Assembly (NCBI GenBank): GCA_963785765.1
Contig: CAWAWM010000008.1
Coordinates: forward strand, 434,001-498,000
Direction: 5' to 3'
Length of the DNA: 64,000 nucleotides
Source: DATBGO01 sp963785765
Lineage (GTDB): Bacteria; Actinomycetota; Actinomycetes; Streptosporangiales; Streptosporangiaceae
The notes beneath the pieces were generated by a model. It searched no databases and was not told where the DNA came from. It was given only the letters and a program-made list of their open reading frames with translations. Positions 23,746 through 31,955 of the stretch are shown here, piece by piece. Made by a program: the position numbers and the translations under genes. The first letter of the stretch is position 1. Each line of letters starts with the position of its first letter.

Positions 23746-25506
23746 TCAGGTTCCGTCCGGGCTGGGCTCGGTCAGCTCAGGGGCGGGCGGCTGATCGGCG
23801 TAGCGACGGCCAGGATCGGCCGCGCGCTCGGCGGCGTGGAAGGCGCTGAGCGCCTGGCCCGGAGTGTCGTAGTAGACGTCGGGACCGGACGCGCCCTTGA
23901 TGCCGTAGCCGTCAAGCTGCTTGCGGACCTGCGCGAGCATGCTGGTCACCGCGAACCGGATCTTCCGTTCGTGCAGCCGTGCGGCGACCTGACCGAGCAC
24001 CGACGCAGAGGTGAAGTCAACGTCTCCGATGGCCGCGCCGTCCAGCACCAGCCATCGCAGTGGCCTGCCGTGCGTGACCAGCGTCGTGACGTCCTCGATG
24101 AGCCGGCTGGCATTGGCGTAATACAGGCTGGTGCCGAACCGGTAGACGACCAGCCCGTCCTCGGTCCTGGCCCCGGGCTCGACCGCGCAGGGCTGCCAGT
24201 GCCCGGACGGAGACTTGACCAGCACGCTGCTGAGCGGACGGTAGCTATGCCGCAAGTGGTCGATCACCGAGGCGATCACGGCCAGCACGATGCCGTCCTC
24301 TACGCCCAGGACCACCACCGCGGCCGTGGTCAGCAGGGCAACGGTGAATTCGGTCTTGCGGACCGCGAAGATGTGCCGCAGGCCGGGAATGTCGATGAGC
24401 TCGATGGCGATCATGAAGACCACGGCGGCCAGCGCCGCGGTCGGCAGGTACGCTAGCGGGCCGGTGGCGATGAGCAGCACGATGACCACCACCGCGCTGG
24501 TGAAGAGCTGGGCCAGCTGGCTCCGCCCGCCCGCGCCGTCCACCATCTGCGTCTTGGTCGGGCTGCCGTTGACGACGAAGGTGCCGGAGAACGCGGCGGC
24601 GAGGTTGGCGGCCCCCAGGCCGACCAGGTCGATGTCCTCGCTGAAGTCCTCGGTGTATTTCGCGGCATAGGCGCGGGAGGTGGCCGCGCTCTGGGCCAGG
24701 ATGATGACGAACATCGCGGCCGCGGTGCCGAGCAGCAGCCTGGCGTCGTGCGCGCCGAGATCGGGCAGGCTCAGCTGCGGGAGCCCGCGCGGGACGGCTC
24801 CCACGGTGGCCACCCCCCGCGCGGCCAGGTGGGCGAACCTGCTCACGATGATCGTGCCCACCACCGCGATCAGCGCCCCAGGGATCCGGCGGGTGAGCCG
24901 GCGGGCCGCCAGCATGATCACGATCGCGGCTCCCGATACGATCATGGTGGCCGGATGAGCGTGCGGGAGCTCAGCGACTGTGTGGATGAGTATGCCGAGG
25001 GTGCGGGTGCCCTGATGCCGGACCCCGAGCATGTCGGGGAGCTGGCTGACGGCCACCTGAATGCCGACTCCGGCCAGGAAGCCGACCAAGACGGTGCGGG
25101 ACAGGAAGTTGGCCAGGAATCCGAGCTTGGCTACCCGGGCCAGCAACAGCAGCGCACCGGTGAGAAGGGCGGCCAGGCCCGCCAGCTGAACGTATCGCGC
25201 CGACCCGGGCACCGCCAGGCCGAGCAAGGATGCCGCGAGGATGGCCGCGGTGGCCGAGTCCGCTCCGACCACGAGGTGACGGGAGCAGCCCAGCACGGCG
25301 AACATGGCCATCGGGAGGAGCAGCGTGTACAGGCCGGTCACCACCGGCATCCCGGCGATCTTCGCGTACCCGAGGCACTCGGGGATGCCGAGCGCCGCGA
25401 GCGTGACACCCGCCAGCAGGTCGCCGGTTACCTGCTGGCGGCGGACCGGCAGCACCCCGCACAGGACCGGCCAGCCCCGCAGCCATGCCCAGCGGGAACC
25501 CGGCAC
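23746..25506 (-). CDS. SulP family inorganic anion transporter with STAS domain
   Basis: 586 residues. The membrane part begins VTGDLLAGVTLAALGIPECLGYAKIAGMPVVTGLYTLLLPM, the SulP signature, with about 12-14 helices and the conserved AFSGTFVVNGSPTKTQMVDGAGGRSQLAQLFTS segment. A cytoplasmic STAS domain follows at about 440-560 (VYRFGTSLYYANASRLIEDV, VLDGAAIGDVDFTSASVLGQVAARL). Members carry sulfate, bicarbonate or dicarboxylates in symport or exchange. The C-terminal tail is short and polar. Substrate cannot be assigned from sequence; no sulfate-assimilation genes are nearby. Confidence 0.9.
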   Translation of the reverse strand: MPGSRWAWLRGWPVLCGVLPVRRQQVTGDLLAGVTLAALGIPECLGYAKIAGMPVVTGLYTLLLPMAMFAVLGCSRHLVVGADSATAAILAASLLGLAVPGSARYVQLAGLAALLTGALLLLARVAKLGFLANFLSRTVLVGFLAGVGIQVAVSQLPDMLGVRHQGTRTLGILIHTVAELPHAHPATMIVSGAAIVIMLAARRLTRRIPGALIAVVGTIIVSRFAHLAARGVATVGAVPRGLPQLSLPDLGAHDARLLLGTAAAMFVIILAQSAATSRAYAAKYTEDFSEDIDLVGLGAANLAAAFSGTFVVNGSPTKTQMVDGAGGRSQLAQLFTSAVVVIVLLIATGPLAYLPTAALAAVVFMIAIELIDIPGLRHIFAVRKTEFTVALLTTAAVVVLGVEDGIVLAVIASVIDHLRHSYRPLSSVLVKSPSGHWQPCAVEPGARTEDGLVVYRFGTSLYYANASRLIEDVTTLVTHGRPLRWLVLDGAAIGDVDFTSASVLGQVAARLHERKIRFAVTSMLAQVRKQLDGYGIKGASGPDVYYDTPGQALSAFHAAERAADPGRRYADQPPAPELTEPSPDGT

Positions 25507-25883
25507 CGGCTGACCTCCCCCGATTTCACCGAATGTTCAGATGACGTTAATCATGCCCGTAATATCCGGCTGCCATGGGTACAAAAAGGGCACGGCTCGC
25601 CGACTCGGCCCAACGCGCGGCCCGGACCGGGCCCGTCCGGCGCGTCTTCGTAGTCAGACCGGGTCAGAGTCAGCCCCCGGTATCGGCACGGGTGCCATTC
25701 ATCATTGACCACTAATGATCAGCCCGGCGTAGTTTAGCGCGCTGACAGCTCCTTCGTCCCGTTGTGAGGGATTCACCTCATGTGCCGGGGCTGCCCTGGC
25801 TAGGCTCCCGTAATCTCAGGCGCTCCGAAGCTGACCCCCTGGGCAGCTCGCCGGTGAGCGCGCCGTTCTCGGAGAGGAGCCCG
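25507..25883. promoter_or_regulatory. long leader/promoter region before the LysM protein gene
   Basis: A 377-nt gap between divergent genes. ATCATT and AATGAT (25701-25719) form a small inverted repeat overlapping a TTGACC -35-like hexamer, with TAGTTT 19 nt further on. About 130 nt of leader then precede GGAGAGGAG and the TTG start. A GACAGCT element at 25744 recalls the c-di-AMP (ydaO) riboswitch of rpf genes, but the other conserved blocks are not recognisable. Confidence 0.4.
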
Positions 25884-26696
25884 TTGGGCCGCCACAGCAA
25901 ACCGCCACGTGTCCGACTCCCGCAGGCCGCGACCACCGCCGCCGCGCCCACGATCGCCGGCGTGGCCGCCGCGTTCTGCCTGTCACCCCAGGCGCCTGCG
26001 GCTCCGCCGGCCGCCGAGGCCACCGTGCATCATGCCGCGGTGCTGGACGCCGCCAAGCAGCCAGGCCTCTCGCCCGCGCAGCTGCTGTCCGCAGCCAGGC
26101 GGGCGTCAGCCGCGCCGAAGCGAGGCTCCGCGCTTCCCGTCAGGTACACCGTCCGGCCTGGCGACTCACTATCCGCGATCGCCGGGCATTTCTACCACGA
26201 CCCGGCCGCCTGGCCGGTGCTCTACTGGCGCAACCACGGCCAGGTCCACTGGGCGGACATCATCGAGGCCGGGCAGGTCCTGCGCATTCCGGCGAAGCCG
26301 GCCCGGATTCCCAAGCCACCCACGCTCCTGAGCCCCGCGCCGCCGGCGCTCCCGGCCTACACGCCGCGACATGCGCGCCCGGCTCCGGCGCCGGCTCAGG
26401 CGCAAGCTGATCCGGCGCAGGCTGCCCCGGTCGCGGCGACGAGCGCCTATTCGGGTGGCACCCCCGGCGGGGCGTTCGGCCAATGCGTGGTGGCCCGCGA
26501 GTCCGGCGGCGATGCGCAGGTCATGAACTCCACCGGCCATTACGGCCTGTATCAGTTCAGTGCGTCGACGTGGGCTGCCTACGGCGGTAACCCGGCCGAC
26601 TTCGGCAACGCCAGCGTGGCGGAGCAGAACCAGGTGTTCGCCACCGCGCTCGCCCGGGGCGGCGAGGACAACTGGGCGCCCTACGACGGCTGCTGA
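25884..26696 (+). CDS. secreted LysM-domain protein with C-terminal transglycosylase (Rpf-like) domain
   Basis: 270 residues from TTG at 25884, chosen because the product then starts with the stereotyped (M)GRHSKPPR of actinobacterial exported cell-wall proteins and GGAGAGGAG sits 4-12 nt upstream. A weak hydrophobic export segment follows. The LysM domain is YTVRPGDSLSAIAGHFYHDPAAWPVLYWRN...ADIIEAGQVLRIP, here giving NPxxIxxGQxLRIP in variant form. After a Pro/Ala linker comes a lysozyme-like domain: CVVARESGGDAQVMNSTGHYGLYQFSASTWAAYGG with catalytic Glu in RESGGD. Likely murein remodelling during growth or resuscitation. A strong hairpin follows. Confidence 0.87.
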   Translation: MGRHSKPPRVRLPQAATTAAAPTIAGVAAAFCLSPQAPAAPPAAEATVHHAAVLDAAKQPGLSPAQLLSAARRASAAPKRGSALPVRYTVRPGDSLSAIAGHFYHDPAAWPVLYWRNHGQVHWADIIEAGQVLRIPAKPARIPKPPTLLSPAPPALPAYTPRHARPAPAPAQAQADPAQAAPVAATSAYSGGTPGGAFGQCVVARESGGDAQVMNSTGHYGLYQFSASTWAAYGGNPADFGNASVAEQNQVFATALARGGEDNWAPYDGC

Positions 26697-26784
26697 TCAG
26701 CGGTGCCCGTCCAGGCTGGCGCTGAGCGCAGTTTCCCTGGGACTCACCCGGTGAGACCGCGAGCTGGCCGCGCTGAGCCTGGTG

Positions 26785-26827
26785 GATGGGCGCATCGGTC
26801 CGGCGGGTCCGTACCGATGCGCCCATC
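26785..26827. terminator. strong bidirectional terminator
   Basis: A perfect 15-bp stem, GATGGGCGCATCGGT with ACCGATGCGCCCATC, and a 13-nt loop. It sits between the convergent LysM and FAH-family genes and can end both transcripts. Confidence 0.85.
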
Positions 26828-26873
26828 GACACGGCCTCCTCGTGCGGGCCTGTCCGGGACTAGCTGGCCGGGA

Positions 26874-27725
26874 CTAGGGGGCCGATGGTGCGACAAAGCG
26901 GTGCCTGAGCTCGCCGATGCCCTCGATGTAGCTGACCAGCTCGTCGCCCGGGCCGAGCCAGCGCTGCGGGTCGCGGCCCAGGCCGACACCGGCGGGCGTG
27001 CCGGTGAAGATGACATCGCCGGGCAGCAGCGGGAGGATCGCCGACAGCGCGCGGATCAGCTGCGGGACCGAGAAGATCAGGTCCCTGGTCCGGGCCTGCT
27101 GGACGGTTTCGCCGTTGATTGAGCAGCCAAGCTCCAGGTCGTCCGGATTGCTGAACTCGTCGACCGTGACCAGCCACGGGCCGATCGGACCGAAGCCGGG
27201 GAACGACTTGCCCAGGCTGAACTGCGGCGGCGAGCCCGCCAGCTGGACGATCCGCTCCGAGAGGTCCTGACCGACCGCGAGCCCCGCGACATGGTCCCAG
27301 GCGTCGGCCGCCGCGACCTGCCAGGCGCGCTCGCCGATCACCGCGACGAGTTCCACCTCCCAGTCGGTGTGACCGTCAGCGGGCAGGGTGATGTCGCCGT
27401 ACGGCCCGGTGATGCAGCTCGGGAACTTGGTGAACACACTCGGTTGCGCGGGCACCGAGAACCCCGACTCGGCGGCATGGCTGCGGTAGTTAAGGCCGAT
27501 CCCGAGCACCTGCGCGGGCGCGGGCGCCGGCGAGCGGAGCTGGGCCGGGCGGTAGTGCTCGGCAGCGGGCAGGTCAGCGGCCCTGGCCCAGGACAGGAAT
27601 TCGGCCCAGCGCCCGTACACGGCTTGCGGATCGGGACCGAAACGGCCGCCGCTGGCGCTTTCGACGTCCACGGAACCTGCGTCGGTGAGCACGCTGAGGC
27701 GGCCGCCGAGGTTGGCGATGCGCAT
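26874..27725 (-). CDS. fumarylacetoacetate hydrolase (FAH) family protein
   Basis: 283 residues; ATG at 27725 follows AGGAGGACTCTT. FAH-fold features are GIGLNYRSHAAESGF, FTKFPSCITGPYGDITLP, the metal-binding Glu residues in HTDWEVELVAVIG, and GDVIFTGTPAGVGLGRDPQRWLGPGDELVSYIEGIG. Such enzymes hydrate or cleave beta-diketo acids with Mg or Mn. Given SDRs, mutarotase and LutABC in the same cluster, a 2,4-diketo-3-deoxy-sugar acid hydrolase producing pyruvate and lactate is an attractive assignment; acylpyruvase or hydratase activity is an alternative. One GCTATAGC operator lies about 170 nt upstream. Confidence 0.88.
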   Translation of the reverse strand: MRIANLGGRLSVLTDAGSVDVESASGGRFGPDPQAVYGRWAEFLSWARAADLPAAEHYRPAQLRSPAPAPAQVLGIGLNYRSHAAESGFSVPAQPSVFTKFPSCITGPYGDITLPADGHTDWEVELVAVIGERAWQVAAADAWDHVAGLAVGQDLSERIVQLAGSPPQFSLGKSFPGFGPIGPWLVTVDEFSNPDDLELGCSINGETVQQARTRDLIFSVPQLIRALSAILPLLPGDVIFTGTPAGVGLGRDPQRWLGPGDELVSYIEGIGELRHRFVAPSAP

Positions 27726-27884
27726 AAGAGTCCTCCTGAGGTCTTCGGGGGGTGACGGGCACGGGCTGGGGAGCCGCGGGCGCCGGCCAGGCCGTCGCGA
27801 CCGCGGGCTATCCGGCCACCGGCCGCCGCGGGCGTCCGATACCTGGGAAACGATGGTAGTTGGGCCAGGCAAATCAGGGAAAGC

Positions 27885-27910
27885 TGGACATGCTAGATGC
27901 TATAGCGATT
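27885..27910. promoter_or_regulatory. promoter with GCTATAGC operator (site 1)
   Basis: TGGACA (-35-like, 27885-27890) followed by TGCTAGATGCTATAGCGATT. The core GCTATAGC is palindromic and shared by four more sites in the cluster. On the plus strand it leads to a truncated orphan frame; on the minus strand it could regulate the FAH-family gene. Confidence 0.65.
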
Positions 27911-27947
27911 GAGCTGTCAGTCATTCCCGGCGACCCAGGAGGAATCG

Positions 27948-28082
27948 ATGGCGCGAGGCAGGCCACCGACGATGATCGCCGGGGTGCTGGCCGCCCCGGC
28001 TAGTGTCCCCACACTGACTGGGCCCGCTGGTCCAGCGGCCGCCCGACCGCCTCGGCCAGCTCAACGCCGCCGTCCGGCGTGA
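27948..28082 (+). pseudogene. orphan 5'-gene remnant with intact promoter and ribosome binding site
   Basis: 44-codon frame (MARGRPPTMIAGVLAAPASV...) behind AGGAGGAATCG. The whole upstream stretch from 27885 closely parallels the promoter-operator-leader of the APC permease (30395-30460), including GGAGGAATC-ATGGC. The frame runs into the 3' end of the opposite M24 gene and ends in Pro/Arg-rich nonsense. It looks like the front of a duplicated gene whose body was lost. A real small protein cannot be excluded. Confidence 0.4.
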
Positions 28083-29241
28083 CCAGGAAGAGGTTCTCCC
28101 GCCGCACGCCGAACCGGCCGGGCAGGTAGACGCCGGGCTCGAGCGCCATCACCATCCAGCTCTGCACGACCTGGCTGTCGGACGGGATCACATGCGGGTC
28201 GTCGAACACGCTGAGCCCGACTCCGTGGCCGCCGTGGTGCGGGAACTCGCCGTCCGGCCAGGCGGCCGCGATCCGCTCCCGCATCCCGCCGAACACCGCG
28301 GCGCCGGTGTTGCCGGTGCGAAGCTCGGCGGCGGCACCGGCCAGGATCGGGACGAGCCGCCCGCGGGCCTCCTCGATCTCGGAGTTGGTCCCGTTGAGGT
28401 AGGTACGGCAGGTGTCAGCCCAGTAGCCGTCCGCGCCCACGCTGATGTCGGCGATGACCGGCTGGCCAGGTCCGGGCCTGGTCCGGCCCGCGACGGCCAC
28501 CGGTGCGCACACCTCCGCCGTGTTGGCCCCGGCCAGCACATCCGCACCGAATTCGACCGGCGAGCCGTGGCCGATCTGGGCCGCTGCCTGGGCGGCGCTC
28601 ATCATTTCGATTTCCGAGGCGCCAGCCGCCGCGCCCTCGGCCAGGGCCGCGTGCGCGAGCCAGCAGAGCTCGTAGGAGTGGAAGATGCGCTCGATCTCGT
28701 CGGCGTCCTTGACCAGGCTCATCAGGTGCAGCTCGGCGTCGGCCCGGACCCAGTCCGCGCCCGCCCCCGGGCCCGCATCCGCGCCCGCGGTGAGCTCGGT
28801 GCCGAAGTCCCCGGCCACGCCGATGCGGCTCGCCGACGAGACCGCGCTGACCCGCAGCACCTCGTCGAGCAGCAGCCGGACCAGCCTGAGCTCGAGGCCG
28901 AACCCGCGCTCGCCGTATGCGGCGACGTGATCGGCGCTGGACAACTGCTCGGCGGGGCCGGTCTCGTCGCGGACCACGACCAGGGTGCGCTCGCCGTCCG
29001 GGCTGATCACTGCGGCGGACGGGCCGCCGTAATAACGGGAGTACCCCGTGATCCAGTTCACCAGGGCCGGTCCGGTCACGACGAGCGCGTCGAGCTGGCC
29101 CGCGGCCAGCCAGGCGGTCACTCGTTTCAGCCTCGGCAGCGGTGGCGCCATCCCGGTCCGCTCGCCGATCCTGGCCGCGGTGGCCTGGGCCTCGTCCAGC
29201 CGGGCCGGCGACGAGGGCTGCGGGCGATCGGTTGACTCCAC
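28000..29241 (-). CDS. M24 family metallopeptidase (creatinase / Xaa-Pro dipeptidase-like)
   Basis: 413 residues from GTG at 29241, set by AAGGAGGAAGCC. An N-terminal creatinase-like domain (LDALVVTGPALVNWITGYSRYYGGPSAAVI) precedes the pita-bread catalytic domain. Dimetal ligands are visible: Asp in IADISVGADGYWADTCRTY, His in PHHGGHGVGL, Glu in MALEPGVYLP and Glu in VRRENLFLV. It hydrolyses a peptide or amidino bond; in a catabolic cluster with an APC permease, an imported amino-acid derivative is a likely substrate. It is divergent from the SDR gene with an operator between them. Confidence 0.88.
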   Translation of the reverse strand: MESTDRPQPSSPARLDEAQATAARIGERTGMAPPLPRLKRVTAWLAAGQLDALVVTGPALVNWITGYSRYYGGPSAAVISPDGERTLVVVRDETGPAEQLSSADHVAAYGERGFGLELRLVRLLLDEVLRVSAVSSASRIGVAGDFGTELTAGADAGPGAGADWVRADAELHLMSLVKDADEIERIFHSYELCWLAHAALAEGAAAGASEIEMMSAAQAAAQIGHGSPVEFGADVLAGANTAEVCAPVAVAGRTRPGPGQPVIADISVGADGYWADTCRTYLNGTNSEIEEARGRLVPILAGAAAELRTGNTGAAVFGGMRERIAAAWPDGEFPHHGGHGVGLSVFDDPHVIPSDSQVVQSWMVMALEPGVYLPGRFGVRRENLFLVTPDGGVELAEAVGRPLDQRAQSVWGH

Positions 29242-29304
29242 GGCTTCCTCCTTGTGCCAGCTTTGTGCCAGGCCGGGCCAGGAGCGCCTGCCACGGTGAC
29301 CCAC

Positions 29305-29320
29305 AACGCTATAGCATATG
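29305..29320. promoter_or_regulatory. GCTATAGC operator (site 2)
   Basis: AACGCTATAGCATATG lies between divergent M24 (start 29241) and SDR (start 29420) genes; the core is identical to the other cluster sites. Confidence 0.65.
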
Positions 29321-29419
29321 GCTCAATGTCGGAAGTCCTGGGTATGCGGCCGGCCGCCCCCAGCGGGTGCGGCTGCGGCCGCCCGATACGCGGCTGCGGC
29401 CGGGCACGGAGGTGGGGCG

Positions 29420-30190
29420 ATGAAGCTCGCGGACCGAGTGTGCGTAATCACGGGTGGCGCCCGCGGCATCGGCGAGGCCATCGCCACCCGGTTTGTCGCT
29501 GAGGGCGCCGCCGTCGCGATCCTGGATCTGGACGGTGCCGCGGCGGCGCGGACGGCGGCCAGGCTGGACGGCACCGCGACCGGGCACGCGTGCGACGTCG
29601 GCTCACGATCGTCGGTCACCGCGGCGGTCGCCGAGGTGATCAGCAGCCACGGGCGGGTCGACGTGCTCGTCAACAACGCCGGCGTCGGGCTGGCCGGCCC
29701 CTCGGAGACGTTGTCCGACGAGGTCTGGGACACCTCCATCGCGGTCATGCAGACCGGCGTATTCCTCTGCTCGCAGGTCGTGGGCAGGCACATGCTCGAA
29801 CGAGGTCGCGGCACCATCGTCAACATCAGCTCGATCAATGCCTGGGAGGCCTTCCCGATGCGGCTCGCGTACTGCGCGGCCAAGGCGGCCGTCGTGGCGA
29901 TGACCGAGGTGCTCGCGATCGAGTGGGCCGACCGGGGGATCCGCGTCAACGCCGTGGCGCCCGGCGTAACGCGCACGGCCCTGATGCAGAAGGGGATCGA
30001 CGACGGGGTGATCGATGTGGACGCCTACCTGGCCAGGACGCCGATGCACCGGTTCGGCGAGCCCGACGAGATAGCCCGGGCGGTCCTGTATCTCGCCAGC
30101 GATGAGGATTCCTCATTCGTGACCGGGACGACGCTCTGCGCCGACGGCGGCTGGACCGCGATGGGCTGGATCTCCGGCAGTTCACGCTGA
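29420..30190 (+). CDS. SDR family NAD(P)-dependent oxidoreductase
   Basis: 256-residue classical short-chain dehydrogenase. ATG at 29420 follows GGAGGTGGGG. Cofactor motif TGGARGIGEAIA at about 10-21, Asp in LDLDGA suggests NAD preference, NNAG at about 88, and the catalytic Ser/Tyr/Lys in NISSINAWEAFPMRLAYCAAKAA. The end, GTTLCADGGWTAMGWISG, resembles sugar or sugar-acid dehydrogenases. First of several SDRs in the cluster; a polyol, deoxysugar or 3-deoxy-2-keto acid is a plausible substrate. An operator lies 100 nt upstream. Confidence 0.88.
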   Translation: MKLADRVCVITGGARGIGEAIATRFVAEGAAVAILDLDGAAAARTAARLDGTATGHACDVGSRSSVTAAVAEVISSHGRVDVLVNNAGVGLAGPSETLSDEVWDTSIAVMQTGVFLCSQVVGRHMLERGRGTIVNISSINAWEAFPMRLAYCAAKAAVVAMTEVLAIEWADRGIRVNAVAPGVTRTALMQKGIDDGVIDVDAYLARTPMHRFGEPDEIARAVLYLASDEDSSFVTGTTLCADGGWTAMGWISGSSR

Positions 30191-30385
30191 CTGCTGACGC
30201 GCTAGTTCTGCCGCCCTCACGCTGACTGCTGACGCTGGCCACTGACGTGCTGCACGCTGACTGCTGACGTGCTGCACGCTGACTGCTGACGTGCTGCACG
30301 CTGACTGCTGACGCGCTTCACGCTGACTGCTGACGCGCTTCACGCTGACTACTGACGCGGTTCAAGGTAGTTCTGACGCGGTTCA
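30183..30385. repeat. intergenic 22-nt tandem repeat array
   Basis: Core CACGCTGACTGCTGACG occurs at 30183, 30218, 30253, 30275, 30297, 30319 and 30341; the last five are spaced exactly 22 nt and the first three 35 nt, followed by two decayed copies. The array fills the gap after the SDR and runs up to the permease promoter, so all repeat faces lie on the same helical side roughly every two turns. Confidence 0.85.
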
Positions 30386-30394
30386 CGTTAACTC

Positions 30395-30423
30395 TTGACA
30401 CGCTAGATGCTATAGCGTTTGAT
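30395..30423 (+). promoter_or_regulatory. permease promoter with GCTATAGC operator (site 3)
   Basis: TTGACA at 30395-30400 is followed by CGCTAGATGCTATAGCG and then TTTGAT at a 17-nt spacing. The operator core would lie between -35 and -10 and block RNA polymerase. The arrangement duplicates that at 27885. Confidence 0.7.
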
Positions 30424-30458
30424 TCTGTCATTACCCCCTGGCAGCGCGGGAGGAATCA

Positions 30459-31955
30459 ATGGCAAAGGTATCCGCGAACGAAGCCACTACGGTTCCTCAG
30501 AGCGAGAGCTTGCTGAACACCAATGCGCTGGGCCTCTGGGGCCTGGTGATCATGGGTATCGCCTACATGGGCCTGGCGCTGACCGCGTACTTCAATTTCG
30601 GGCTGATGGAAGGAATCACCGGTCCGATCGTCCCGCTGGCCTTCGCGGCGGTCACCGTAGCGATGCTGCCCACCGCGGCCAGCTACGCGATCATGAATAG
30701 CCGGCGTCCGTCGACCGGCGCGACGCTCACCTGGCTGTGGGAGGCGACGACGCCGCCGCTCGGCGTCTGGCTCGGCTGGGTCCTGGTGATCGCCTATATC
30801 GTGGGCTGCATCCTCCAGCCGGTCATGTTCGGGCTGTTCTTCAACTCGTTCCTGAACTTCTTCGGCGTGCACGCCGGCTACCTGACCGCCACCCTGTCCG
30901 GCCTCATCCCGATCGTGGTGGTCGGGTTCATGACGCAGAAGGACATCCGCCTCTCCGCCAAGCTCGTCGGGCTGTTCATCACCATCGAAGCCGGTTTCGT
31001 GGCGCTGCTGTGCTTGTACATCCTGATCAAGCAGGCCGTCGCCGGTCATCTGACGTGGCAGCCGTTCAACCCGGGGGCGGCGACGGCGGGCTGGACTGGG
31101 TTCCTGAACGCGCTGCTCTTCGCGGTCCTGGCGATCGCCGCGTTCGACATCGTCGCGCCGATGGCCGAGGAAACCAGGACCCCGCGCTCGCTGGTACCGA
31201 AGGCGACCATCTTCGTGACGGTCGGAGCCGGGCTCTACTGGGTCTTCACCTCGTTCGGCATCGTGAACTCGGTGCCGGCCGGCACGATGGCCTCCTACGT
31301 CAACTCCGGCCAGTTCACGCCGATCTACCTGGTCGCCGGTCACTACGTCAGCTGGCTGCGGATCATGGTGCCGCTGACCGGGTTCACCGCGGTCTTCGCG
31401 GCCTTCAGCGCGATCTCGATCGCGGCCAGCAGGCAGCTGTACGCGCTCAGCCGCGAGGGCCTGGCGCCGCGGGCGTTCGCGCGGACCAACGCCAACAAGA
31501 CGCCGTGGAACGCGCAGCTGCTGGTGCTCGGGTGCTGTGTCGTGCTGCCGATCCTGATCAGCCTGTACCAGCACCATGACCCGCTGCTGGCGTTCGGCTG
31601 GATCGGCGAGGCCTACGTGTTCTTCATCCTGATCCCGTACACGCTGACCTGCGTGGCCAACATCTTCTACCACCGGCGCTTTCACCGCGGCGACTTCAAC
31701 ATGCTGACCAACCTGGTGCTGCCGGTGCTCGGCATCGCGATCAACGTTTACATCTTCTACAAGAACTTCTTCCAGACCTTCGTGCTGAACGCGACCAGCT
31801 TCACCACCCAGACGTCGATCAGCGTCGCGTGCTTCGCCGCGGTGATCCTCGCCGTGGTCTTCACCGTGCTGGGCATCCGCCGGACCGGCCGGCTCGACCG
31901 GCCGCACGGGTTCATCGAGGATGAGCCCGCGGTCATCGAGGCGGCCGGCGGTTGA
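30459..31955 (+). CDS. APC family amino acid permease
   Basis: 498 residues, ATG after GGGAGGAATC. Twelve hydrophobic segments; the first, LGLWGLVIMGIAYMGLALTAYFNFG, carries the helix-1 glycine-rich substrate break of the APC superfamily. SRRPSTGATLTWLWEATTPPLG, FDIVAPMAEETRTPRSLVPKA and SRQLYALSREGLAPRAF are typical of amino acid/polyamine permeases. Cation- or proton-coupled uptake across the plasma membrane is expected. It is the cluster's only transporter, which argues that the catabolised substrate or co-substrate contains nitrogen, against a purely sugar pathway. Confidence 0.9.
   Translation: MAKVSANEATTVPQSESLLNTNALGLWGLVIMGIAYMGLALTAYFNFGLMEGITGPIVPLAFAAVTVAMLPTAASYAIMNSRRPSTGATLTWLWEATTPPLGVWLGWVLVIAYIVGCILQPVMFGLFFNSFLNFFGVHAGYLTATLSGLIPIVVVGFMTQKDIRLSAKLVGLFITIEAGFVALLCLYILIKQAVAGHLTWQPFNPGAATAGWTGFLNALLFAVLAIAAFDIVAPMAEETRTPRSLVPKATIFVTVGAGLYWVFTSFGIVNSVPAGTMASYVNSGQFTPIYLVAGHYVSWLRIMVPLTGFTAVFAAFSAISIAASRQLYALSREGLAPRAFARTNANKTPWNAQLLVLGCCVVLPILISLYQHHDPLLAFGWIGEAYVFFILIPYTLTCVANIFYHRRFHRGDFNMLTNLVLPVLGIAINVYIFYKNFFQTFVLNATSFTTQTSISVACFAAVILAVVFTVLGIRRTGRLDRPHGFIEDEPAVIEAAGG

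Noticed and set aside
25640..25884. Possible ydaO (c-di-AMP) riboswitch before the LysM gene
   Set aside because: Only a GACAGCT element resembles the consensus; the GGGTGAATCC and CTAACCTCG blocks are not seen. Kept only as a test to run.
27948..28082. Functional small protein gene
   Set aside because: Good promoter and ribosome binding site, but the product turns into Pro/Arg-rich antisense of the M24 gene; listed as a remnant instead.
30183..30385. CRISPR-like array
   Set aside because: Repeats of 22-nt period have no unique spacers; the intervening 5 nt are nearly constant, so it is a tandem repeat.
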